Virus record (IMG/VR): IMGVR_UViG_3300021472_000011
Span: 1-27,673 of that record
DNA: 27,673 nucleotides
Reading direction: 5' to 3' (one strand)
Source of the DNA: a virus
Shown piece after piece: positions 14,646 to 21,817 of the stretch. The notes beneath the pieces were generated by a model. The model was not told the DNA's origin. It saw only the letters and a list, made by a program, of their open reading frames with translations, and did not search any database. The stretch's first letter is position 1. The number at the start of each line of letters is the position of its first letter. A program made the position numbers and the translations under genes.

Positions 14646-14739
14646 GCCTTCATATTTGCCCTATAATAAACAGAAGACATCAAACAAATATCAAAACCTT
14701 TATTAAAGGCTTTCTTTTTATTACAGAGCAAAATAACAC
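14646..14739 (-). ncRNA. structured leader element, copy B
   Basis: The second clear copy of the element at 722-814, lying between the adaptor stop (14751) and the nozzle start (14628). On the leftward transcript UUUGCUCUGUAAUAAA (14732-14717) pairs over 16 bp with UUUAUUAUAGGGCAAA (14670-14655) including two G-U pairs. Inside are a hairpin AAGCCUUU-AAU-AAAGGUUU and a smaller GAUAU...AUGUC hairpin, making a three-way junction. On the + strand the G-U pairs would be A-C, so the leftward RNA is the structured one. After the stem comes ATGAAGGCG, opening a 7-residue frame ending just before the nozzle ATG. The family is not recognised. Confidence 0.65.
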
Positions 14740-14750
14740 GCATTTTTATA

Positions 14751-15320
14751 TTAAACTTTAAAAGGTAATTCTCTTTCGTAATAAGTTTGAGTTACTGAAT
14801 TGGCAATTTCATAAATCTGAGCACCAAAAGCTTTCAATAGCTCCTGTTCCACATTTAAAGAAAACTCATTTCTGTTCAAAGCCAGAAAAATCACCATTTC
14901 TTTTAACAAATTAACCATATAAACAGGCACAGGAAGTTCATCATCTAAAGAAGAAATAAATGAAAAAAGAGTATAATAAAATAAATCCAAACTTGTATTA
15001 TTTGAATAAATCTTATCACCAATTATCTTATAGCCATATTGATCAGCTGGTTTAATAGCAGGATAGCTTTTTAATAAGTTGCCTTGGCTATCCAGAACTC
15101 CTTCTTCCCTTACAAAATCACTTGGTAAATCAGCTACTCCATCAGTTAGACTCAAAGTAGTATATTTTAGCAAAATAGGGGAAGAAAGCCTTATTAGCTC
15201 ATTTGAAATAAATCTTAAAGCATCATTAACATAACTTATAAGCTCATTATCAGAATATTCTGCTTTATCGGTATCATTAATTTGATAACGAACTTGGTTT
15301 AAAAACTCTTCTACTGTCAT
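14751..15320 (-). CDS. head-tail adaptor protein (gp4/gp11-like)
   Basis: A 189-residue protein. The opening MTVEEFLNQVRYQINDTD, then YSDNELISYVNDALRFISNE, is the classic start of phage adaptor proteins, which are helical ring components below the portal. A central strand segment follows (LSLTDGVADLPSDF, a common pattern there), and then a long helix near the end (LLKEMVIFLALNRN). It would bind the portal and seat the nozzle encoded downstream. AGGTAGG lies before the ATG. Length fits the family. Confidence 0.7.
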   Translation of the reverse strand: MTVEEFLNQVRYQINDTDKAEYSDNELISYVNDALRFISNELIRLSSPILLKYTTLSLTDGVADLPSDFVREEGVLDSQGNLLKSYPAIKPADQYGYKIIGDKIYSNNTSLDLFYYTLFSFISSLDDELPVPVYMVNLLKEMVIFLALNRNEFSLNVEQELLKAFGAQIYEIANSVTQTYYERELPFKV

Positions 15321-15336
15321 TTTTACCTACCTTTTT

Positions 15337-15612
15337 TTAAATTTCTCCTTCAGAGCATCTAAATTCAGGATGTTTTTTCAATATTTTTTTAATTGCTTTA
15401 GGATTTCTCATAATTTCTTCTTGCTGCTCTTTAGGCAAGCTTAAAAGAAAATCCAAAGGAATAGAACCAATTTTTCGCCAAGTTCGCTTCTTAGAAAACC
15501 CTTTGCCGATCAACTTTCTTTCCTCATAATTCTTTCTTAAAAACGGTGTTATATCAGAAACAACTTGCAAAATAAATTTGTCTTTTTCAATTTTTAAAAT
15601 TTCTTTTCTCAT
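15337..15612 (-). CDS. small basic structural-region protein, unknown
   Basis: A 91-residue protein rich in Lys, Ile and Leu (RKEILKIEKDKFILQVVSD; PLDFLLSLPKEQQEEI; MRNPKAIKKILKKHPEF). The C-terminal repeating helical segments look like a small helical bundle. It sits between the 78-residue gene and the adaptor, a spot that in related phages often holds a small head or neck protein. It ends 16 bp before the adaptor start. No family is recognised. Confidence 0.55.
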   Translation of the reverse strand: MRKEILKIEKDKFILQVVSDITPFLRKNYEERKLIGKGFSKKRTWRKIGSIPLDFLLSLPKEQQEEIMRNPKAIKKILKKHPEFRCSEGEI

Positions 15613-15627
15613 TTATAAACTCTTAAA

Positions 15628-15864
15628 CTAACTTAAGCTCTCAAGAAGCTCAGAAAGCTTCTTAGCATTTTCTTTTCTTAAACGGTTTCTTTCAGCAATT
15701 TCTTTATTTTTCTCCAAAATTGAACGAATTGTTTCTTCGTCTGCATCTTCTGGAATTTCAAGCGGTTCTTCAAGTGGCTCTGTTGTGAAAAAAATACTAT
15801 TAGCATTTATTTTTCCAGCATCTGCAAGTTTTTTAAATTCATTTAATTGTTCATCTGTTAACAT
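15628..15864 (-). CDS. small acidic helical protein, unknown
   Basis: A 78-residue protein. The first part is MLTDEQLNEFKKLADAGKI, then an acidic middle (EPLEEPLEIPEDADEETI) and a C-terminal helix of charged residues (LEKNKEIAERNRLRKENAKK). The ATG follows AGGAGGTG at 7 nt. It might be a small head-completion or assembly factor by position, between the beta-helix protein and the adaptor. There are no conserved motifs. Confidence 0.5.
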   Translation of the reverse strand: MLTDEQLNEFKKLADAGKINANSIFFTTEPLEEPLEIPEDADEETIRSILEKNKEIAERNRLRKENAKKLSELLESLS

Positions 15865-15888
15865 TTTGCACCTCCTTCTTCTTTTTCA

Positions 15889-17514
15889 TTAAACTTGTAT
15901 ATTAGAACCTTGTTCAGTTCCAGTTGCAGGAGTAACATTAAGCAATCCACCTACAAGAACGCAATTATAAATTGGAGCATCTGTTAAGGAAGAATCAGCA
16001 GTAACAGAATATTCATTTGTAGGATCAAGAGTTTCTATTGTTGCATTTGTAATTAACCAATTCTTTGCTGAAATACTTTTTCCAAGAATTCTAACACCTT
16101 CGCTTGCACCATTACCTATAAATGTTCCACCTTCAATTCTTGCATAACCATAAGTATTCAAATATAAACCATAGCAATCTGCATAATTTGTTATAACAGA
16201 ATAATAAATTTTAATTGCATCTGATGAAGAAACACTAATAGGATTACCACCTGAATCAACAACTGTAGCATATAAGTATTCACCTGCTGCTCTTTCAACT
16301 CTATTAAAATCAAAAAATTTCCAACCAATAGAATCAACAGGAATTCCAGATGCTATTTCATCACCACCTTCAGTTGTTCCAAGCTTTAAAGTTGCACCTG
16401 ATTCTTGAGCTGTATTAACATAAACAGCAATTGAAAGAAGCATATAAGGTTTATCAGAATAAGGCTGAAAACTTTCTGAAAAATTTGTATCATGTGAACT
16501 TATTACCCCCCCAATACTTTTACAACCTGTAATAGTAGGTGATGCAGAACCCCCAATCACTATACCATAGCAGTAACTTTCACCACTACCACCTTGAATT
16601 TCACAACCTGTAATAGTAGGTGATGCAGAATATCCAATCCATATACCATGGCAGGAATCACCACCACTACCACCTTGAATTTCACAACCTGTAATAGTAG
16701 GTGATGCAGAATCCCCAATCCATATACCATAGCAGTAACTTCCACCACTACCACCTTGAATTTCACAACCTGTAATAGTAGGTGATGCAGAATCCCCAAT
16801 CCATATACCATGGCAGGAATCACCACCACTACCACCTTGAATTTCACAACCTGTAATAGTAGGTGATGCAGAATCCCCAATCCATATACCATAGCAGGAA
16901 TTTACTGCCGCTGAAATTTCATTTATAAATTTGCAATTAACAAGTCTGCATGTTTTATCGGTAGTTCCTTTAATATAACAAGCATGAACACCAGAAGTAA
17001 CATCTCCTTTTCTTCTAATAGTTATATCTCTCCATTCAGTTTCAATAATGGAATCAAAAACAACACCATGAACATTAGAATCTATTTGAACCGTAACATC
17101 AGCAGAAAACCCAATAATGTCAACATAAGATTTGGCATTTATTTGAGCATCATCAACTATTTTACCTATTACAACTATACAATATCTATTAGTTTCTGAA
17201 GCATCTGTAATTGAATTTAATGCATCGCTTAATTTTGTATAGTCTCCTCCTTCACCAACAGTAAGAAGTTTACTATATTTACTTAAATTTAAATAATGCC
17301 AAACTCCATTAGCATAAATATAAAGTCTCTTTCCTGGAGTTTTAGCATTTGTATTTCTTACTACTCTTATATCAAAATCTGTCTCAGCTGGTAAAGTAGG
17401 AGAATAATTAGCAAATTCTTCACCATAATCAGACTCATCATATCCTATTAGTCCAGATAAAATAAGATTAGGTTCTTTTTCTCTTGCATTTTGTGCATAA
17501 GCTGTTGGTCTCAT
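15889..17514 (-). CDS. right-handed beta-helix virion protein with near-identical 27-residue repeats
   Basis: A 541-residue protein. A small N-terminal domain (to about residue 85, ending LYIYANGVWHYLN) leads into a pectate-lyase-like beta-helix (LLTVGEGGDYTKLSDALNSI is the usual entry motif). Rungs containing SPTITGCEIQGGSGG recur at 27-residue intervals, interrupted by a beta-sandwich-like insertion (about residues 345-435, a carbohydrate-binding look), then more rungs. This is the form of tail spikes and head-decoration fibres. It follows the capsid gene directly, where head fibres are often encoded; a tail spike is equally possible. No catalytic pair of acids could be assigned. A hairpin separates it from the capsid gene, so it may be made at lower level. 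Confidence 0.65.
   Translation of the reverse strand: MRPTAYAQNAREKEPNLILSGLIGYDESDYGEEFANYSPTLPAETDFDIRVVRNTNAKTPGKRLYIYANGVWHYLNLSKYSKLLTVGEGGDYTKLSDALNSITDASETNRYCIVVIGKIVDDAQINAKSYVDIIGFSADVTVQIDSNVHGVVFDSIIETEWRDITIRRKGDVTSGVHACYIKGTTDKTCRLVNCKFINEISAAVNSCYGIWIGDSASPTITGCEIQGGSGGDSCHGIWIGDSASPTITGCEIQGGSGGSYCYGIWIGDSASPTITGCEIQGGSGGDSCHGIWIGYSASPTITGCEIQGGSGESYCYGIVIGGSASPTITGCKSIGGVISSHDTNFSESFQPYSDKPYMLLSIAVYVNTAQESGATLKLGTTEGGDEIASGIPVDSIGWKFFDFNRVERAAGEYLYATVVDSGGNPISVSSSDAIKIYYSVITNYADCYGLYLNTYGYARIEGGTFIGNGASEGVRILGKSISAKNWLITNATIETLDPTNEYSVTADSSLTDAPIYNCVLVGGLLNVTPATGTEQGSNIQV
16520..16905 (-). repeat. five tandem 81-bp repeats encoding beta-helix rungs
   Basis: Units begin at 16520, 16601, 16682, 16763 and 16844 at exactly 81-bp spacing and differ mostly at a few positions (such as TAT versus TCC and tagcagTaa versus tggcagGaa). 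Alternate units match best (16601 with 16763; 16682 with 16844 in part), suggesting expansion by two-unit blocks. Each unit gives one 27-residue rung. Confidence 0.9.
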
Positions 17515-17547
17515 ACTACACCTCCTTTTCTATTAAAATTTTAATAA

Positions 17548-17568
17548 AGGGGAAGCATCGCCTCCCCT
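17548..17568 (-). terminator. hairpin after the capsid gene (terminator or attenuator)
   Basis: On the leftward transcript AGGGGAGGC-GAU-GCUUCCCCU forms a 9-bp GC-rich stem (one G-U) with a 3-nt loop, 9 bp beyond the capsid stop codon, followed by UUAUUAAAAUUUU. It resembles an intrinsic terminator with an imperfect U-tract. Partial readthrough would give high capsid and lower downstream expression. Confidence 0.6.
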
Positions 17569-17576
17569 ACTTATTT

Positions 17577-18452
17577 TTAGCTTAAGTCTTTAATAATAGC
17601 ATTTGCCTTTTCAGCTCTTGCCTCGAGAGTAAGCTCACCAATGATCGCCTTGGCCACATAATCTCCAGTGGGAGGTATGTCTTTTACCTTGAATGGTCTT
17701 AGATAAGCAGTTTTCCAATAGTTTGTATCAAGAATAAAAAGAGTATCAGTAAGCATATAACGATGAGGAATAATTCTCACTATTCCAAAATCAGATTCAT
17801 AAACATCAACAGCAGCTACCAATCTTTTATCTTCAGCTTCAAGATACTTGGTAGCACCAGCAGTAAATCCACTTATTACTCTTTTGTGCTTACCACATAC
17901 AACTACAACATTAGGATCACCGCCAGCTTGCCATGCACTCTGAATTCCATCATTAAGAAGATCTTCAGTAAGATCTCTTGGAGTTCCACCATTATCACTA
18001 ACATTTGTAGTAACAAATGCTTGAATTCCACCCATCTGTCTTGCAGTAGAAGCATCTCCAGCAACCGCAGAAGCATTATTAATAATTGCATACTCAACAT
18101 CTTTAGCTATTTCTTTCATTCTATTTGCTATCTGATAAGCAAGCTCAGATTTAATACCATACTTAGCTACAACTTCTTGAGTTGCAGTTACTTTAGCAGT
18201 TTTTGCAAAAATCTGAGTATAATTTCCTTTTCTTGTTCTTGTAGTAGAAGAATCAGTTGGATAATCAGCACCTTCAACTTGAGCATTGCTACCAGGAGCA
18301 TTTAATTCATCTTCTAACCACTCATGATAAGTAGATTTAGCTTTGGTTTTTCCAAACATGCTATAAAGCGGAGTTTCTGTAGGAGTAATATTGGTTATTA
18401 TATCGCTAACATCCTCTCTATTTCCTACTGCTGAATATGTAGTTACTGCCAT
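17577..18452 (-). CDS. major capsid protein, SU10 family (HK97 fold)
   Basis: A 291-residue coat protein. The N-terminal sequence NREDVSDIITNITPTETPL, then KTKAKSTYHEWLEDEL, is the signature of the SU10-type major capsid family (formerly DUF5309). Later segments (KANAIIKDLS at the end; DTNYWKTAYLRPF) also fit. It is somewhat shorter than typical members (about 300-350). AGGAGGTG precedes the ATG at 8 nt. Scaffold lies directly upstream and a strong hairpin directly downstream, the usual arrangement for the most abundant virion protein. No separate maturation protease is visible nearby. Confidence 0.9.
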   Translation of the reverse strand: MAVTTYSAVGNREDVSDIITNITPTETPLYSMFGKTKAKSTYHEWLEDELNAPGSNAQVEGADYPTDSSTTRTRKGNYTQIFAKTAKVTATQEVVAKYGIKSELAYQIANRMKEIAKDVEYAIINNASAVAGDASTARQMGGIQAFVTTNVSDNGGTPRDLTEDLLNDGIQSAWQAGGDPNVVVVCGKHKRVISGFTAGATKYLEAEDKRLVAAVDVYESDFGIVRIIPHRYMLTDTLFILDTNYWKTAYLRPFKVKDIPPTGDYVAKAIIGELTLEARAEKANAIIKDLS

Positions 18453-18477
18453 AACTTACACCTCCTTTTTAAATTTT

Positions 18478-19449
18478 TTAAACTATTCCAAGCTTAATTA
18501 GAGCTTCTGCTCTCTCCTCAGGACTCATTCTTGCAAAATCCTGAGGAGAAATTTGAGGAGGAGTTTCTACCTCCCCTTTACCAGCCCCCTCAACCTTTGG
18601 TGGTTTGGGAGCTTCTTGCTTAGCCTGAGGCTTTTCAGCAGCCTCAGAATTTTGCAATTCTTTACCTAACTTCTCTTTATAAAACTCTTTTCTCATTCTC
18701 TCCCAGAACGGAAGAAAAGTCTCTAAATCATCATTCTGAATAGCAGCAATGATTTTTTTATACTCCCTGGCAGGAAGATCGTCTAATTTTTGCCTAATAT
18801 ACTCATTAATCTGGTCAAAATAAGGTTCTTGAGCTTTAAGCTCATTTATTTTCTGCTGAACTATCCTCTTTCTTTCAACCTCTTGAGTAATTTTAGCAGC
18901 CTCAATAGCAAGAGCTGTAAGATGTTTGGGATTAAGTTCGTCAAATTTCTCTCCTAACTTCAGCTCTACCCTTTTTCGAGCTTCTTCCTGAATAGCATCA
19001 TAAAGCTGTTTCTCATCAAAAACCTGAAGTTGTTCCTGCTGCTGTAATTTTAATTCTTCCTGTTTTCTTTGAGCTTCAGCTCTAAGGATGGCTTCATAAT
19101 AAGGTCTTAAATCAGGTGGAACACGGGAAGGATCAATCTGGCTAAACTCTAAACGAGCAAGCTCCTCAGGTGTATAATACTGAACCTCTTCTCGAGGCTC
19201 TGCTTTGGATTCTTCAGTTTTTTCCTCTGTCTCAGGCTTTTCTGCAGAAGCTGTTTCTTCTTCACCAGCAGGTTCTTCTAAGCCCCAGTCATCCAAATTA
19301 ATCTGTAAATTACCTTCTTCATCTAAAAAGAATTCTGGTTCCTCTTGCGGGGCTTCCTGCTGTTCACCAGCTTCCGCAATAGCCTGCTTTTTTACCTCCT
19401 CTTCTTGAGGAGCTTCACCAGCAGGCTGCTCTTTTAGTTCTTCTGCCAT
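18478..19449 (-). CDS. capsid scaffolding protein
   Basis: A 323-residue, highly acidic, Glu/Gln/Ala-rich protein with low-complexity N-terminal 95 residues (runs of EE, PEEEE-like), a helical coiled-coil middle (about 115-265, KQEELKLQQQEQLQVF and onward) and a Pro/Lys linker before a short C-terminal segment (SPQDFARMSPEERAEALIKLGIV is the conserved type of end). Composition, length and place between portal and capsid are those of a podoviral scaffold, which templates prohead assembly and leaves before packaging. GAGGAGGGA precedes the ATG. Confidence 0.75.
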   Translation of the reverse strand: MAEELKEQPAGEAPQEEEVKKQAIAEAGEQQEAPQEEPEFFLDEEGNLQINLDDWGLEEPAGEEETASAEKPETEEKTEESKAEPREEVQYYTPEELARLEFSQIDPSRVPPDLRPYYEAILRAEAQRKQEELKLQQQEQLQVFDEKQLYDAIQEEARKRVELKLGEKFDELNPKHLTALAIEAAKITQEVERKRIVQQKINELKAQEPYFDQINEYIRQKLDDLPAREYKKIIAAIQNDDLETFLPFWERMRKEFYKEKLGKELQNSEAAEKPQAKQEAPKPPKVEGAGKGEVETPPQISPQDFARMSPEERAEALIKLGIV

Positions 19450-19452
19450 TTT

Positions 19453-19740
19453 TTATCCCTCCTCTTTTATTTTTTCCAGTTCTTCGACTTCTTTACTAAA
19501 GAATATAACATTTTTTGCTTCATTTTCAAGCATTTTCTCGACTTCCTGCAGAACTTCCAATTTTGCTTTTAAATATAACCACTCATCAGGATTCTTCTTC
19601 TGCTGCCACTCCAGGAATATTAGCTTTTTTTCTTCTTCCAGATACTCCTGAAACGCTTTCAGTAAGTCTTTGGCTTTCAAGGAGCGGAAGTATTTCTTCA
19701 ATGCCTGCTCCCGTAGCTTCTCTATTTCCTGTAGCTGCAT
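19453..19740 (-). CDS. small coiled-coil protein starting inside the portal gene
   Basis: A 95-residue Lys/Glu/Leu-rich helical protein (MQLQEIEKLREQALKKYF to the end), probably one long coiled coil. Its first 155 bp overlap the 3' end of the portal gene in another frame. Support for translation: GGGAGGT stands just before the ATG at 19740, an in-frame TAA directly precedes the ATG, and the stop lies 3 bp before the scaffold ATG, with the scaffold's ribosome site inside this gene. It may assist portal or scaffold assembly. No family is recognised. The composition is that of a real soluble protein. Confidence 0.65.
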   Translation of the reverse strand: MQLQEIEKLREQALKKYFRSLKAKDLLKAFQEYLEEEKKLIFLEWQQKKNPDEWLYLKAKLEVLQEVEKMLENEAKNVIFFSKEVEELEKIKEEG

Positions 19741-21499
19741 TTAAACCTCCCTGCAATAATTTTTGCTGCATTTTTTCTGGATCTGTCAAAAACTCATCCA
19801 CATTTTTAAATCCTAAGGCTTCTATAAACTTCTTTGCAATATTATAAATGTTTTTAGGAGTAACAATTCCAACTTGAGCAAGCTGCGGATAAATCTGCAT
19901 TATCATTTGTAAATTTTGCAATTGCTGCTCCTTTACTCCTACACCCATTCCTGCGCTCACTTCCAGGTCAAATTCGCCTCTTATATCCTCTGGTGAAATT
20001 TGCAATCTTTCATTTGTAAGCCTAATAACTATATCTTGCGTAATAAACCGCTGATTTAGCTCAATCAAAAACCTAAAGAATTCTTTTATGCCTGTCTCAG
20101 CAAAAATCCTTGCAATAAGTTCTAACCTCTGCTGAGCAGCTGCCATGATAAGCCTTACACCCGTGGCAGTCTTATTAAGAGACCTCGCATCAAGTCCTTG
20201 GTTATAGCGGGTTATTCCAGTTCTATTTTCTTTCAATCCCTCAATGTATTCAAGAAAATCATAAGTCCAAGAAGCCAAAGGCTGAATAGGAAGCGGTCTT
20301 ATAGCTCCTAATTGCCTTACCCTTATAAACTCTTTATCTAAAACAAGATCTTGTAAGTTAACAGCAGTTTCTAATACTTCAAGCTTTGGATCATTGTTAA
20401 GAGCAATGTTTACTAAAATCTGCCTGATTAATGCGGTTTTGATTGCTTGAATGTCAGCTAAAATGTCAGAAAAGCTTTTACCCCATATCTCATAAGGTTC
20501 AAGAATTGGAGCTAATACAAAAAAAGGTGGTCTGCCATAAAGATTTTCTTCAACTCTTAAAATCGTATCATTAACAACAGTTACAATAACAGGCTCAAGC
20601 AGGCCATCATCATTTATATCATACTTGGTATAGCATTCATAAAGCTTAAAAATCTTTCTTGCTTCGTCTACTTGCGGAGGAGTAAATTGGCTTTGATTTG
20701 GTCTAAGAGCAAAATTAAGCTCATCCCAGTTTACATTTTCTTGTTCTTGTCCTTTTCTAATTGCTTCCTCTACCGCATCTTCATCATAAATTCCTTCTTG
20801 AGCTCTTTTTCTTAAATAATCAGCTGTAACTAACTTTCTGTGAGCAACAAATGTAGCATCTTTTATGTTTGAAGCGTCAGGATGGTAAATAAATTCATTC
20901 GGAGGAATATTTGTAAAAACAGGCTGGTTCTTTTTAATTTTTTTTAGCTTATAAGTTACAACAGCATAAACATTATTTTCGGTTGGTTCTACTTTAACAA
21001 CTTCTATATTTTCTGCCTGCTTCATTGCTTCAGCTTCCTCTATTGAAAAAAGCCCTTTCATTTGAAAATCTTCTGTCTCTCTTTCCCACCAACATTTAAT
21101 AACGCCTAATCCACTCACAAGAGCATCTTTAAACCAGCGATAAAAAATCATAAAACCAGGATTCTGAACTTGTATTTGAAAATTGATAAGTTCTTGCATT
21201 AACTCTGCTTTTCTTTCATCTTCAGCTTGCCTGCCTTTAATAGTAACAACATCCTCTCCACCAAAGAAAATTCTCATAAGGCTTGGTAAAGCCCATTCGA
21301 TTACATCAGCAACATCGGTAGAAACAACGGTGGATCTTTTACCTAATTTGGGAAACTTCTGTGCATAATAATCTGGATCTGCATTATAAATTTGATAACG
21401 CTCAACAAGCTTGGGTTTTATATAAGATTCAAAATAGCCCTCAGCAGACTCGATATCAATCCTGATTTTTTCTAAAAGCTCTCTTTCTTCCAATTTCAT
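19586..21499 (-). CDS. portal protein (head-to-tail connector, podoviral type)
   Basis: A 637-residue protein that would form the dodecameric portal through which DNA enters the head. The N-terminus has STDVADVIEWALPSLMRIFFGG (residues about 59-80), a segment typical of P22- and SU10-like portals. Further portal traits are FYRWFKDALVSGLGVIKCWWE, the NIPPNEFIYHPDA block, RNRTGITRYNQGLDARSLNKTATG-like text (about residues 425-450, matching the conserved RTGITxYNQGLDA motif) and an acidic helical C-terminus. AGGAG lies before the ATG. Its last 155 bp also encode the start of the small coiled-coil protein. It is upstream of the scaffold and capsid, as is usual. Confidence 0.9.
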   Translation of the reverse strand: MKLEERELLEKIRIDIESAEGYFESYIKPKLVERYQIYNADPDYYAQKFPKLGKRSTVVSTDVADVIEWALPSLMRIFFGGEDVVTIKGRQAEDERKAELMQELINFQIQVQNPGFMIFYRWFKDALVSGLGVIKCWWERETEDFQMKGLFSIEEAEAMKQAENIEVVKVEPTENNVYAVVTYKLKKIKKNQPVFTNIPPNEFIYHPDASNIKDATFVAHRKLVTADYLRKRAQEGIYDEDAVEEAIRKGQEQENVNWDELNFALRPNQSQFTPPQVDEARKIFKLYECYTKYDINDDGLLEPVIVTVVNDTILRVEENLYGRPPFFVLAPILEPYEIWGKSFSDILADIQAIKTALIRQILVNIALNNDPKLEVLETAVNLQDLVLDKEFIRVRQLGAIRPLPIQPLASWTYDFLEYIEGLKENRTGITRYNQGLDARSLNKTATGVRLIMAAAQQRLELIARIFAETGIKEFFRFLIELNQRFITQDIVIRLTNERLQISPEDIRGEFDLEVSAGMGVGVKEQQLQNLQMIMQIYPQLAQVGIVTPKNIYNIAKKFIEALGFKNVDEFLTDPEKMQQKLLQGGLNAATGNREATGAGIEEILPLLESQRLTESVSGVSGRRKKANIPGVAAEEES

Positions 21500-21522
21500 T
21501 TTTAGCTCCTTTTATTTGATTT

Positions 21523-21807
21523 TTAAAATAAATGCTTAAGAAGCAAAGCAATTGTAGTTCCAACCAGGCTTCCAACTGTAGCGAAAATACCCATTAACCA
21601 AGCTAACCTTGTCTCAAGCTTTAAAAATTTATCGTCCATTTTCTTCCTCCACTCCTCCAGATTTTCTAATCTTATGTCAAAGGAATTTAGCTTTTCTCTA
21701 CATGTAACAAAATTACAACATGTTTCTTGCCTAAATGCTTCAAGCATATCCTTTACCTTTCTGCCGTATTCGCAACCAACATGATTTAAATTTGCACCAT
21801 CAGCCAT
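21523..21807 (-). CDS. XhlA-like small membrane protein, possible holin
   Basis: A 94-residue protein: a cysteine-containing N-terminal half (CEYG, CCNFVTC; four cysteines), a coiled coil (FDIRLENLEEWRKKMDD, then KLETRLAW) and a C-terminal membrane segment (MGIFATVGSLVGTTIALLL). This matches the plan of XhlA-type haemolysin/holin proteins. AAAGGAGG stands before the ATG. It sits between the large terminase and the portal, an odd location for a lysis gene, so it could instead act in packaging or head assembly at the membrane. The lysis cassette at 1-2.6 kb has other holin candidates. Confidence 0.5.
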   Translation of the reverse strand: MADGANLNHVGCEYGRKVKDMLEAFRQETCCNFVTCREKLNSFDIRLENLEEWRKKMDDKFLKLETRLAWLMGIFATVGSLVGTTIALLLKHLF

Positions 21808-21817
21808 CTTGCCTCCT

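Noticed and set aside
16560-16892. 110-residue repetitive leftward frame
   Set aside because: It is an out-of-frame shadow of the beta-helix repeats, open only because the repeat length is divisible by three.
16520-16905. CRISPR-like array
   Set aside because: The repeats are contiguous 81-bp units with no unique spacers and keep one reading frame; they encode beta-helix rungs.
17763-18305. 180-residue rightward frame antisense to the capsid gene
   Set aside because: Ser/Asn/Ile-rich composition, no ribosome site and full overlap with a well-supported capsid gene; it is a shadow.
19453-19740. Programmed frameshift extending the portal protein
   Set aside because: An in-frame TAA directly precedes the ATG and a good ribosome site is present, and no slippery sequence was identified; a separate overlapping gene is simpler.
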